In this document: piece after piece, positions 34,580 through 42,841 of the stretch
Layout: each line of letters begins with the position of its first letter
Position numbering within the stretch: position 1 is the stretch's first letter
NCBI RefSeq assembly: GCF_003319125.1
Contig: NZ_QOHG01000009.1
Span: 62,001-126,000, forward strand
Reading direction: 5' to 3'
DNA: 64,000 nucleotides
From: Blastococcus sp. TF02A-26
GTDB lineage: Bacteria; Actinomycetota; Actinomycetes; Mycobacteriales; Geodermatophilaceae
Program-made: the position numbers and the translations under genes
The notes under the pieces: generated by a model
Told to the model about the DNA's origin: nothing
Seen by the model: the letters and a program-made list of their open reading frames with translations, nothing else
Databases searched by the model: none

Positions 34580-34659
34580 GCGCCCAGCCTGACGGGGGGA
34601 GTCGGCGCCCCGCCAGGCGGTGGTCATGATGAGCGCGTGCGGAACGTGGGAGCGGGTCG

Positions 34660-35556
34660 GTGAGCCGGCGGGGCTGGGTGCTCTTCCTCGCGATGTCGGT
34701 GATCTGGGGCGTGCCGTACCTGCTGATCAAGGTGGCCGTGGAGGACCTCTCGCCGGTGGTCGTGGTCTTCGGCCGCTGCGCGATCGGGGCCGCGCTTCTG
34801 CTGCCCTGGACGATCGCCCGGGGACACCTCCGCCCGGCGCTGCGGCACTGGCGGTGGCTGCTGGCGTTCACGCTGCTGGAGATGACCGGGCCCTGGCTGC
34901 TGCTGGGGTACGCGGAGACGTCGCTGTCCAGCTCGCTGACCGGTCTGCTCGTCGCGGCGGTGCCGTTCGTCGCGGCGATCGCGGGGCGGGTGCTGGGGGA
35001 GGAGCGGCTGACGCCGGTCCGGCTGGCCGGTATGGGGCTGGGCGTCGTCGGCATCGCGGTCCTGCTCGGCCTGGACGTCGGCGGGGCGCAGCTGCTGCCG
35101 CTGCTGGCGGTCGCGGCCACCGTCGTCGGCTACGGGACGGCGCCGATGATCGTCACCCGGAAGCTGGCCGACGTCCCGGGGGTGGCGGCGAGCTCGATCG
35201 CGCTGCTGGTCACCGCGGTCGTCTACGCGCCGTTCGCGCTGACCCGCCTGGACGAGGTGCCCGCGGCGCCGGCACCGGCGCTGCTCTCGGTGGTCGTCCT
35301 CGGGGTCGTGTGCACGGCGCTGGCCCTGTCGCTCTTCTTCGCGCTGATCCACGAGGTCGGCCCGCAGCGGGCACTGGTCATCACGTTCCTGAACCCCGCC
35401 GTCGCCGTCCTGCTGGGGGTGCTGCTGCTGGACGAGCCGTTCACCCTCGGCCTGGCGCTGGGGCTGCCGCTGGTCATCGCCGGGTGCGTGCTGGCGACGC
35501 GGCGCAACGAGCCCCGCGTCGCCGAGACCCCCGCCGTGGAGACCCCCGTCCCCTGA
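34660..35556 (+). CDS. EamA/DMT family transporter
   Basis: A 298-residue membrane protein with two EamA repeats, about ten transmembrane helices. The start WVLFLAMSVIWGVPYLLIKVAVEDLSPVVVVFGRC is canonical. The second repeat includes PQRALVITFLNPAVAVLLGVLLLDEPFTLGLALG. Substrates of this family (metabolites, amino acids) are rarely predictable. It is divergent from the LysE gene and followed by a terminator hairpin. Confidence 0.92.
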   Translation: MSRRGWVLFLAMSVIWGVPYLLIKVAVEDLSPVVVVFGRCAIGAALLLPWTIARGHLRPALRHWRWLLAFTLLEMTGPWLLLGYAETSLSSSLTGLLVAAVPFVAAIAGRVLGEERLTPVRLAGMGLGVVGIAVLLGLDVGGAQLLPLLAVAATVVGYGTAPMIVTRKLADVPGVAASSIALLVTAVVYAPFALTRLDEVPAAPAPALLSVVVLGVVCTALALSLFFALIHEVGPQRALVITFLNPAVAVLLGVLLLDEPFTLGLALGLPLVIAGCVLATRRNEPRVAETPAVETPVP

Positions 35557-35585
35557 GCCGCCGGCCGGGGAGTTCTACCCGGGGA

Positions 35586-35623
35586 GCTCGTGCTCTGCCC
35601 AGCACGGTGGGCAGAGCACGAGC
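35586..35623 (+). terminator. Terminator hairpin after the EamA gene
   Basis: Perfect 15-bp inverted repeat (35586-35600 and 35609-35623) with an 8-nt loop. The stem is high in GC and has no T-run. It separates the transporter from the tag promoter (TAGCGT at 35675-35680). Confidence 0.75.
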
Positions 35624-35687
35624 GATCGCGGGACACCCGGGCCACGGGCACGTCGGCTCGTCGGTGGTCGCGGTTAGCGTCCCGGCC

Positions 35688-36236
35688 GTGGACCGCGTCC
35701 GATGCGCCTGGGGGGACAGCACCCCCGACTACGCCCGCTACCACGACGAGGAGTGGGGAGTGCCCCTGCACGGGGACGACGCGCTCTTCGAGCGGCTCAC
35801 CCTCGAGGCGTTCCAGTCGGGGCTGTCGTGGCTGACCATCCTGCGCAAGCGGCCGGCCTTCCGGGTGGCCTTCGCCGGGTTCTCGATCGACGCCGTCGCG
35901 GAGTTCACCGAGACCGACCGCGAGCGGCTGCTCGCCGACGCCGGCATCGTGCGCAACCGGGCCAAGATCGACGCCGCCGTCACCAACGCGCGGGCGGCGC
36001 AGCGGCTGCCGGAGGGGCTCTCGGCGCTGCTGTGGTCCTTCGCCCCGCAGGGGCCGCGGCAACGGCCGGCGACCCTCGCCGAGGTGCCCGCCACGAGCCC
36101 CGAGTCGGTCGCCATGGCGAGGGAACTGAAGCGCCGCGGGTTCGCCTTCGTGGGCCCCACGACGGCCTACGCACTCATGCAGGCGACCGGGATGGTGGAC
36201 GACCACGTGGCCACCTGCTTCCGCGCCCTCACCTGA
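35688..36236 (+). CDS. tag: DNA-3-methyladenine glycosylase I
   Basis: Base-excision repair enzyme removing 3-methyladenine; 182 residues. The zinc site of the Tag family is visible: Cys in VRCAWGDS and His in YHDEEWGVPL at the N-terminus, then His and Cys in DDHVATCF at the C-terminus. The FERLTLEAFQSGLSWLTILRKRPAFR block is the helix-hairpin region. TAGCGT ends 7 nt before the GTG at 35688, which suggests a leaderless mRNA. It occupies the Rv1210 position. Confidence 0.94.
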   Translation: MDRVRCAWGDSTPDYARYHDEEWGVPLHGDDALFERLTLEAFQSGLSWLTILRKRPAFRVAFAGFSIDAVAEFTETDRERLLADAGIVRNRAKIDAAVTNARAAQRLPEGLSALLWSFAPQGPRQRPATLAEVPATSPESVAMARELKRRGFAFVGPTTAYALMQATGMVDDHVATCFRALT

Positions 36237-36356
36237 ACGGTGTCCCCAGGTTGGTCTCGCGGGCGGGGATACGGGATCATGGGCAGAGCTCATTGCACGG
36301 AGACAAGCCACACCGCCGCCACCAGCGGTGGCGGGTGGCCGGCGAAGGAGGCACGC

Positions 36357-36524
36357 ATGGCGGCCATGAAGCCGCGCACGGGTGAAGGTCCCCTGGAGGT
36401 CACCAAGGAGGGGCGCGGCCTGGTCATGCGCGTACCGCTCGAGGGCGGCGGGCGGCTCGTCGTCGAGCTGTCGCCCGACGAGGCGACGGCGCTCTCGGAG
36501 GCACTGAAGGGCGCGACCAGCTGA
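36357..36524 (+). CDS. DUF3117 family protein
   Basis: A 55-residue protein almost identical to the actinobacterial DUF3117 consensus: AAMKPRTGEGPLEVTKEG, then MRVPLEGGGRLVVELSPDEA. Its extreme conservation and position after tag match Rv1211, a calmodulin-like protein by report; the role is not established. The ATG at 36357 has GAAGGAGG upstream. A possible promoter is TTGGTC (36252-36257) with GATCAT 18 nt on. Confidence 0.9.
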   Translation: MAAMKPRTGEGPLEVTKEGRGLVMRVPLEGGGRLVVELSPDEATALSEALKGATS

Positions 36525-36613
36525 ACACCGCGGCGAGCCGCCCTTCGGGCGGCCCCGCACCGGGCGACGCGGCCCCGGTCGCCGGCACGACGCCGGCGGC
36601 CGGGGCCGCGCCG

Positions 36614-38137
36614 TTGCCGCGGGTCGCGCTGCTGGCCGGCCTGCCGACCCTCGGTGAGGACGACGTCCTCGCCGTACCGGTCGGTGCGGGCGGCACGCTG
36701 CCCGTCTGGCTGACCCGACCCGGCCCCGGGCAGGTGGCGCCGGTGCAGCCGGAGCTGCTCGCGGGAGCCCTGCGCGACACCGGCAACACCGGCGGCGCCG
36801 GGAAGATCACCAACCTGCCCGTCCCCGGACGGCGACCGCGCAGCGTGGTCGCCGTCGGCACAGGCGCCGGCACGTTGCCGGAGCTGCGTTCGTACGTCGG
36901 CATCGCCGTGCGCCGGGCACAGACCCTGGCCGAGTTCGGCGCCCGCCGACTGGTGCTCCCGCTCGACGGCGTGGCCCCCGCCGGTGCCGACGAGGTGCGC
37001 GCGGCGGTCGAGGCGGCGCTCCTGGCGGGGTACCGCTACCGCGACACGAGCCGGCCGCACCCACCCCGCCTGGCCGAGGTGGCCGTCGTCGCGGCCGACG
37101 CCGAGGACCTCCCCGTGGCCGAGGCGGCCCGCACGGGCCAGATCACCGCGGAGGCCGTCGCGTGGGCGCGCGACCTGGTCAACACCCCGGCGGACACGAA
37201 GGACCCGGAGTGGCTCGCCGCGCAGGCGCGGCAGCGGCTCGGAGAGCTCGACTCGGTCACCGTGACGGTGCTCGGCCCCGACGAGCTGCGGGCCGGCGGC
37301 TTCGGCGGCGTGCTGGCCGTCGGCAGCGGTTCGGCGCGCTCGCCGCGCGTGGTCGTCGCGAGCTACCGGCCGCCCGGGGCGGACGGCGGTTCCCCGGTGC
37401 TGGTCGGCAAGGGCATCACCTTCGACACCGGTGGCCTGTCGATCAAGACCACCGCCGGCATGCGCGAGATGAAGACCGACATGGCCGGGGGAGCTGCGGT
37501 GCTCGCCGCCCTGGACGCCGCGGCGCGCCTGCGGCTGCCGGTCGCCGTCACCGCCGTCGTCCCCGCCGCGGAGAACGCCGTCTCCGGCGACTCGTACCGC
37601 CCCGGTGACGTCGTCCGGCACGTCGGCGGTCGCACCACCGAGGTGCTGAACACCGACGCGGAGGGGCGGCTCGTCCTCGCCGATGCCCTCGCCCACGCCC
37701 GCCTGGAGCTCGGCGCCACCGTACTGGTCGACGTCGCCACCCTCACGGGCGCGATGAAGTCGGCCCTGGGCAACCGCACCGCCGGGCTGTACGCGACCAC
37801 CGACGGGCTCGCCGACGCCCTCGCCACCGCCGCCGGCCACGCCGGGGAGCGGGTCTGGCGGATGCCCCTGGCCGAGGAGTACGGCGACGCGCTGGAGAGC
37901 GCCGTCGCCGATGCGAACAACGCGCCCGGCAACCCCGGCGGCACCACCGCCGCCCTGTTCCTGCGGCCCTTCGCCGGGGAACTGCCGTGGGCACACCTCG
38001 ACATCGCCGGGCCGGTCCGCGCCGGGTCCGACGAGGCGGAGATCGTGAAGGGCGGCACCGGGTACGGCACCCGCCTGCTGCTGCGCTGGCTGGAGGCCGG
38101 CGCACCGGTCGACCCCATCCCCACGGCGGAGGACTGA
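36614..38137 (+). CDS. pepA: Leucyl aminopeptidase (M17)
   Basis: Two-metal cytosolic aminopeptidase, 507 residues from the TTG at 36614. Metal and catalytic motifs are VGKGITFDTGGLSIKTT, MREMKTDMAGGAAVL and NTDAEGRLVLADALAHA (the NTDAEGRL signature). The N-terminal macro-like domain is present. The TTG has only weak ribosome-site sequence; a CTG at 36521 in the same frame overlaps the DUF3117 stop (CTGA), has AAGGGCG upstream, and would add 31 Ala/Pro-rich residues. Confidence 0.92.
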   Translation: MPRVALLAGLPTLGEDDVLAVPVGAGGTLPVWLTRPGPGQVAPVQPELLAGALRDTGNTGGAGKITNLPVPGRRPRSVVAVGTGAGTLPELRSYVGIAVRRAQTLAEFGARRLVLPLDGVAPAGADEVRAAVEAALLAGYRYRDTSRPHPPRLAEVAVVAADAEDLPVAEAARTGQITAEAVAWARDLVNTPADTKDPEWLAAQARQRLGELDSVTVTVLGPDELRAGGFGGVLAVGSGSARSPRVVVASYRPPGADGGSPVLVGKGITFDTGGLSIKTTAGMREMKTDMAGGAAVLAALDAAARLRLPVAVTAVVPAAENAVSGDSYRPGDVVRHVGGRTTEVLNTDAEGRLVLADALAHARLELGATVLVDVATLTGAMKSALGNRTAGLYATTDGLADALATAAGHAGERVWRMPLAEEYGDALESAVADANNAPGNPGGTTAALFLRPFAGELPWAHLDIAGPVRAGSDEAEIVKGGTGYGTRLLLRWLEAGAPVDPIPTAED

Positions 38138-38138
38138 C

Positions 38139-39599
38139 ATGGCCGACGACAGTGGCGTCGTCTTCCCGGCGGGTCCCGACGGCCGGCGGAGCACCGCCGC
38201 GGTCGGCCGAGCGGTCGTGGCCGACGCCCTGCGTCCGGTCGACCCGACCGGAGCGCGCGCCGCCGAGCAGGAGACGAACTGGCGGGCCGGCTACCTGGTC
38301 CACTTCCGCCGGCTGGTCGAGGCCGGACTGGGGGAACCGGAGGCGGCCCGCAGGATCGCGGACGCCGGGCTGACCTCGCTGCACGACCGCATGCGCGTCG
38401 CGGTCGACGGGGACGAGCGGCCGCTGGCCACCCTCGGCACGGCCCCGGCTGGACGGAGCCTGCGCACGGTCGAGGTGCCGGGCGGCGCCGAACCCGAGCG
38501 CGAGCTCTCCCTGCCGTACCGCGGCTCGCGGCTGCGCGGGGACGACCTGGCCCGCCGGCTCGACGCCTGGGTCGTGTGCGGGGCGATGGAACCGTCGGCC
38601 GCCGACGCCGTGCGCACCGTCGCCGCCCACCCCGAGTGGCTGGCGCTGCCCGACCGGACCGTGGTCGTGCTGGGTGCCGGTGCCGAGATGGGGCCGCTGA
38701 CGGCGCTGCTGCGCTGGGGTGCCCGGGTGGCCGGCGTCGACCTGCCCCGCGAGCCGCTGTGGCGCCGCGTCCTGGAGACCGCCGGCCGCAGCGCGGGCAC
38801 GCTGCTGGTGCCGTCCGGCGAGGAGGACGGCGACCTCGCGGGGTCCGCCGGCGTCGACCTGGTCGGCGAGGTCCCCGCGGTCGCCGAGTGGGTGGCCTCG
38901 CTGCCCGGCGGCCTCGTGCTGGGCAACTACGTCTACGCCGACGGGGCGGACAACGTGCGGGTGTCCACCGCCGTCGACGCGCTCACCCTCCGGCTGCAGC
39001 GCGAGCACCCCGACCTGGCGCTGGGCTTCCTCGCCACGCCCACCGACGTCTTCGCCGTACCGCGCGAGGCGGTCGAGCACTCCGTCGGCGCCTACGCCGG
39101 CCGGTCCACCCCCGCCAAGCTGCTCGTCCGTCCGCTGCGCACCGTGTCCGCGGGCCGGCTGCTGCAGCGCGGCTACCTGCCCGGTGCCGACCCCGGCGTC
39201 AACGACAGCCTCGTGCCGCAGCAGGGCCCGAACTACGCGCTGGCGAAGCGGCTGCAGCGCTGGCGGGCCACCACGGCCCGGGCCGCCGGGACGACGGTGT
39301 CGATGAACGTCGCGCCGCCGACCCGCACCCGGTCGGTGGTCAAGAACCGGGCGCTCGCGGCCGCCTACGCCGGAGCCCACCGCTTCGGCGTCGAGGTCTT
39401 CGAGCCGGCGACCTCCAACGTGCTGATGGCGGCGCTGCTCGTGCACGACCTGCACACCGGCGGCGGGCCGCGGCACGACCAGCCGTGGCAGGACGAGGCG
39501 CACGCCGCGGTGCACGGCGGGCTGTGGCGGACGGCCTACGCGCCGCGCAGCGCTCTCGGGCTCGCCGCGGTGCTCGGCCTGGGCGCCGCGCGCGGCTGA
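38139..39599 (+). CDS. Conserved-looking protein of unknown function with a Rossmann-type loop
   Basis: A 486-residue soluble protein that I cannot assign. Around residue 170 it has VVVLGAGAEMGPLTALLRWGARVAGVDL, a dinucleotide or SAM-binding Rossmann start with an acidic residue ending the second strand. The middle region GGLVLGNYVYADGADNVRVSTAVDALTLRL and LGFLATPTDVFAVP look like well-folded core. The C-terminus VVKNRALAAAYAGAHRFGVEVFEPATSNVLMAALLVHDL is also motif-rich. No signal or transmembrane segment is seen. It starts 1 base after the pepA stop, so the two are likely co-transcribed. An oxidoreductase or methyltransferase is possible. Confidence 0.75.
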   Translation: MADDSGVVFPAGPDGRRSTAAVGRAVVADALRPVDPTGARAAEQETNWRAGYLVHFRRLVEAGLGEPEAARRIADAGLTSLHDRMRVAVDGDERPLATLGTAPAGRSLRTVEVPGGAEPERELSLPYRGSRLRGDDLARRLDAWVVCGAMEPSAADAVRTVAAHPEWLALPDRTVVVLGAGAEMGPLTALLRWGARVAGVDLPREPLWRRVLETAGRSAGTLLVPSGEEDGDLAGSAGVDLVGEVPAVAEWVASLPGGLVLGNYVYADGADNVRVSTAVDALTLRLQREHPDLALGFLATPTDVFAVPREAVEHSVGAYAGRSTPAKLLVRPLRTVSAGRLLQRGYLPGADPGVNDSLVPQQGPNYALAKRLQRWRATTARAAGTTVSMNVAPPTRTRSVVKNRALAAAYAGAHRFGVEVFEPATSNVLMAALLVHDLHTGGGPRHDQPWQDEAHAAVHGGLWRTAYAPRSALGLAAVLGLGAARG

Positions 39600-39602
39600 C
39601 GC

Positions 39603-39842
39603 CTACTCGCCGGTCACGCCGTCGATCGCCTCGCGCAGGAGGTCGGCGCGGCCGTCGTGCCGCGCGGTCTCCTCGACCGGGTGCAGCAGCACGGCCAGCG
39701 TCAGCGACGACGGCGGATGCGTGCGTGCCAGCTGCTCGCGGTTCAGCCCCTCGGCCTTCATCAGCGGCGTCTCGCGCTGGTAGGCCAGAACGCCGTCAGC
39801 TGGGCGGGTCTCGGAGGCGTTCTCCGGCGGATCGGTGCGCAC
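39603..39842 (-). pseudogene. Internally deleted DinB/DUF664 gene remnant
   Basis: An open frame of 79 codons joins the two ends of a DinB-family protein: the N-terminal helix (VLAYQRETPLMKAEGLNREQLA...PPSSLTLAVLLH) is fused directly to the C-terminal helix (VEETARHDGRADLLREAIDG). The intact paralogue at 28191-28703 has about 90 residues between these parts, including two of the three metal-site histidines. The frame has survived, so a shortened product could still be made, but not a four-helix bundle with a complete site. Confidence 0.7.
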
Positions 39843-39882
39843 GGGGCCACCCTCCCACCCGACGTGGCCGGTCCCCGACCGC

Positions 39883-40443
39883 TCAGCCCTGCCCGGGTGC
39901 CCGGTCCGTCCATCGCCGGAGCACCTGCCGGTCCAGCCCGCGGTCCTCCCGCAGGACGCTGGTCAGGGCGAGCCCGCGGTACAGCGCGAGCAGCCCCTCG
40001 ACGTCGACCCGGTCACGCTCGGGCCGGGGCGCGAGCTCCTCGAGCAGCTCGCGGACCGCCGCGCCGATCCGGCGCTCACCGGGCAGCAGGGCGGCGCGGA
40101 GGACGGGCTCGGTGCGCGCGGCCTGCCACAGCTCCAGCCCGGCGAGGAACAGCGGTCCCGACATGACGCCGGTCAGCAGCTCCACCTCGTCGACCGGCCG
40201 ACCCGTCGCCGCCTCGGCGCGCAGCCGGTTGACCTGCTCGTCGGCCACGTGGGACACGGCCGCGACGAGCAGCGCCTCCTTGGTCGCGAAGTGGTGCAGC
40301 AACGCGCCGCGCGAGACGCCCGCGCGCTCCTGCACCCGCTGCGTCGTCGTCCCGGCGTAGCCGTGCTCGACCAGGCAGTCGATGGTGGCGGCCAGCAACC
40401 GGGCGCGGGTGTCGGCGCGGCGCTCGGCCTGGGTGCGTGCCAC
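39883..40443 (-). CDS. TetR family transcriptional regulator
   Basis: A 186-residue repressor. The N-terminal HTH is clear (TRARLLAATIDCLVEHGYAGTTTQRVQERAGVSRGALLHHFATKEALL), followed by a variable ligand domain. It is transcribed divergently from an acyl-CoA ligase gene, with a near-perfect palindrome of 26 bp between them that it probably binds. An acyl-CoA or the free acid is the likely inducer. Confidence 0.92.
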   Translation of the reverse strand: MARTQAERRADTRARLLAATIDCLVEHGYAGTTTQRVQERAGVSRGALLHHFATKEALLVAAVSHVADEQVNRLRAEAATGRPVDEVELLTGVMSGPLFLAGLELWQAARTEPVLRAALLPGERRIGAAVRELLEELAPRPERDRVDVEGLLALYRGLALTSVLREDRGLDRQVLRRWTDRAPGQG

Positions 40444-40462
40444 GCGGGCACGGTAGCCGTCG

Positions 40463-40488
40463 ACATACCGTCTGGACTGACTGTATGT
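40463..40488. promoter_or_regulatory. Putative TetR operator
   Basis: A 26-bp palindrome with outer arms ACATAC and GTATGT and an inner GTC/GAC pair; 20 of 26 positions are symmetric. It starts 20 bp upstream of the regulator start and ends 31 bp before the ligase start, and it overlaps the likely -10 region (TATGTT, 40484-40489). Confidence 0.65.
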
Positions 40489-40518
40489 TGCCGACCGACC
40501 CGTAGGAGGTGGTCAGCG

Positions 40519-42060
40519 GTGCTGACGACGGAGTTGGTGCGGCGGGGCGCGCGACGGCACGCCGAGCGGACCGCGGTGTACAGCGGCGACGAGTCCCTGA
40601 CCTTCGGGGAGGTGGACCGGACGGCCAACCGGATGGCCCACGTGCTCACCGGCCTGGGCGCCGGCCCGGGTTCCCGGGTGGGGTTGCTGGTCGACAACGG
40701 CCTGTGGTCGATCCCGATCGACTTCGCCTGCCTGAAGGCAGCGGTCGCCCGGGTGCCGCTCAACGCGCGGCTCTCCGCCGCCGAGCAGGCCCGCATGCTG
40801 ACGTCGACCGGGGTGCGCGTGCTGGTCTTCGGTGCGGCCCTGGCCGAGCGTGCTGCGGAGCTGGGCGAGCTGGTCGACGGACTCCGGCTGATCTCGCTCG
40901 GGCCCACGACGGACGTGGACGCGGTCGACCTGCTGGCCGAGATGGGCCAGGCCAGCAGCAGCGATCCGATGCTGCCGTGCGCACCGGAGGACCCGGTCCT
41001 GGTGCTGTACACCTCGGGCACCACGGGTGCCCTCAAGGCCGTCGTCCACACGCAGGCCAGTTACGCCGCCATCTGCGCGAACGTCCTCGGCAACCTGGTC
41101 TCGCCGGGACGGGACTCGGTGATGCTGCACGCGGCCTCGCTGATCCACGCCAGCGGCACCTTCGTGCTGCCGTACTGGATCCGTGGCGGGGCGGCGGCCG
41201 TGTTGCCCGGCTTCGATCCGGGCAGCTACCTCGACAGCCTCGCCCGCCACCGCGCGACGGAGATCAACCTCGTGCCGACCATGCTGGGGATGCTGCTGAC
41301 CTCCGGCGCTGCAGAGCGGGCGGACGTCTCCAGCCTGCGCACGGCCGTGTACGGGGCCAGTCCCATGCCCGGCCCCGTGCTGGCCGAGACCCTGGAGCTG
41401 TGGGGCCCGCGGCTGGTGCAGTACTACGGGCAGACCGAGGCGCCGCTGGCCATCACGGTGCTGGACGCGCAGGACCACACCGACCCGTCGCTGGCCGGCA
41501 GCTGCGGGCAGCCGTCGGTGGACGCCGAGGTGCAGGTGACCGACGAGGACGGCCGGTCGCTCCCGGCCGGGGAGATCGGCGAGCTGCGCGTGCGGGCCCC
41601 GTTCGCGATGGCCGGCTACGCCGACGCCCCGGAGCTCACCGCCGAGACGGTCACCGGGGACGGCTGGGTGCGCACCCGCGACCTCGCCCGCTTCGACGAC
41701 CGCGGCTATCTCAGCCTGGTCGACCGCACGAGCGACATGATCATCACCGGCGGCTACAACGTGTACCCGCGGGAGGTGGAGGAGGCCCTCGCGGCCCACC
41801 CCGCGGTCGCCGGCGCCGCCGTCGTCGGGGCGCCGGACGAGACCTGGGTGGAGGCGGTCACGGCCTTCGTCACCCTCCGGCCGGGGATGCAGGTCACCGA
41901 GCGCGAGCTCCAGGACGCCGTCCGCTCGGTCCTCGCCGGCTACAAGGTGCCCAAGGCCGTGCACGTGGTCGACTCGCTCCCGCTCTCCCCGGTCGGCAAG
42001 GTCCTCCGGCGGGCGCTGCGCGAGCCGCTGTGGGCCGACGGCGGACCGGTGCGGCGGTGA
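40519..42060 (+). CDS. Class I adenylate-forming enzyme (acyl-CoA synthetase/ligase)
   Basis: A 513-residue ATP-dependent acid:CoA ligase. The AMP-binding P-loop is YTSGTTGALKAVVH, where the usual Pro-Lys-Gly is Leu-Lys-Ala, with the lysine kept. YYGQTEAP, TRDLARFDDRGYLSLVDRTSDMIITGGYNVYPREVE (hinge and A8) and SPVGKVLRR with the A10 lysine follow. GTAGGAGG precedes the GTG at 40519. It is coupled to a crotonase gene and regulated by the divergent TetR, so it probably activates a carboxylic acid for beta-oxidation-like breakdown. Confidence 0.92.
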   Translation: MLTTELVRRGARRHAERTAVYSGDESLTFGEVDRTANRMAHVLTGLGAGPGSRVGLLVDNGLWSIPIDFACLKAAVARVPLNARLSAAEQARMLTSTGVRVLVFGAALAERAAELGELVDGLRLISLGPTTDVDAVDLLAEMGQASSSDPMLPCAPEDPVLVLYTSGTTGALKAVVHTQASYAAICANVLGNLVSPGRDSVMLHAASLIHASGTFVLPYWIRGGAAAVLPGFDPGSYLDSLARHRATEINLVPTMLGMLLTSGAAERADVSSLRTAVYGASPMPGPVLAETLELWGPRLVQYYGQTEAPLAITVLDAQDHTDPSLAGSCGQPSVDAEVQVTDEDGRSLPAGEIGELRVRAPFAMAGYADAPELTAETVTGDGWVRTRDLARFDDRGYLSLVDRTSDMIITGGYNVYPREVEEALAAHPAVAGAAVVGAPDETWVEAVTAFVTLRPGMQVTERELQDAVRSVLAGYKVPKAVHVVDSLPLSPVGKVLRRALREPLWADGGPVRR

Positions 42061-42839
42061 GCGCCCCGAGCGGGGCAGAGGCCGTCACCGTCGAGCGCGA
42101 CGGCCCGGTCACGACCGTCCGGCTGTCCCGTCCGCACGCCCGCAACGCCGTCGACGGGCCGACGGCGGCGGCGCTGGCCGACGCCTTCCGTGCCTTCGAC
42201 GCCGACCCCGACGCGGCGGTGGCCGTGCTGCACGGTGAGGGGGGCACCTTCTGCGCCGGCGCCGACCTGCGTGCGGTCGGCACGCCCACCGGCAACCGCA
42301 CCGAGCCCGACGGAGACGGCCCGATGGGCCCCACCCGGATGCGGCTGTCCAAGCCGGTCGTCGCCGCGATCGCCGGGCACGCGGTGGCCGGCGGCCTGGA
42401 GCTGGCCCTGTGGTGCGACCTGCGGGTGGCCGACGAGACGGCGGTCTTCGGCGTCTACTGCCGGCGGTGGGGGGTGCCGCTGATCGACGGCGGCACCGTG
42501 CGGCTGCCCCGGCTGATCGGGACCGGCCGGGCGATGGACCTGGTGCTCACCGGCCGGTCGGTCGACGCGGCCGAGGCGCTGCAGATCGGCCTGGCGACCT
42601 CGGTGGTGCCCGCCGGGCAGGCCCTGACCACCGCGCAGGAGCTCGGCCGGCGCCTGGCCGCGTTCCCGCAGACCTGCCTGCGCGGGGACCGCGCCTCGCT
42701 GCTCGAGCAGGAGGGCCTCGACGAGGAGGCCGCCCTGGCCAACGAGTTCCGCCACGGGCTCACCTCGCTGGCCGTCGACGCCCTGCCCGGGGCGGCCCGC
42801 TTCGCCGGCGGCGAGGGCCGGCACGGCGCCGGCGTCTGA
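42057..42839 (+). CDS. Enoyl-CoA hydratase/isomerase family protein
   Basis: A 260-residue crotonase-fold enzyme. RPHARNAVDGPTAAALADAF, GEGGTFCAGADLRAV (first oxyanion-hole loop) and AIAGHAVAGGLELALWCDLRVADE (second loop) are all present. The catalytic glutamate positions cannot be assigned with certainty. It overlaps the ligase gene by four bases (GTGA), forming a two-gene acid-degradation module. Confidence 0.92.
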   Translation: MSAPSGAEAVTVERDGPVTTVRLSRPHARNAVDGPTAAALADAFRAFDADPDAAVAVLHGEGGTFCAGADLRAVGTPTGNRTEPDGDGPMGPTRMRLSKPVVAAIAGHAVAGGLELALWCDLRVADETAVFGVYCRRWGVPLIDGGTVRLPRLIGTGRAMDLVLTGRSVDAAEALQIGLATSVVPAGQALTTAQELGRRLAAFPQTCLRGDRASLLEQEGLDEEAALANEFRHGLTSLAVDALPGAARFAGGEGRHGAGV

Positions 42840-42841
42840 GG

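Noticed and set aside
34580-34627. Upstream ATG for the LysE-type gene
   Set aside because: It adds 16 polar residues before the canonical N-terminal helix; GTG 34579 gives the normal family start.
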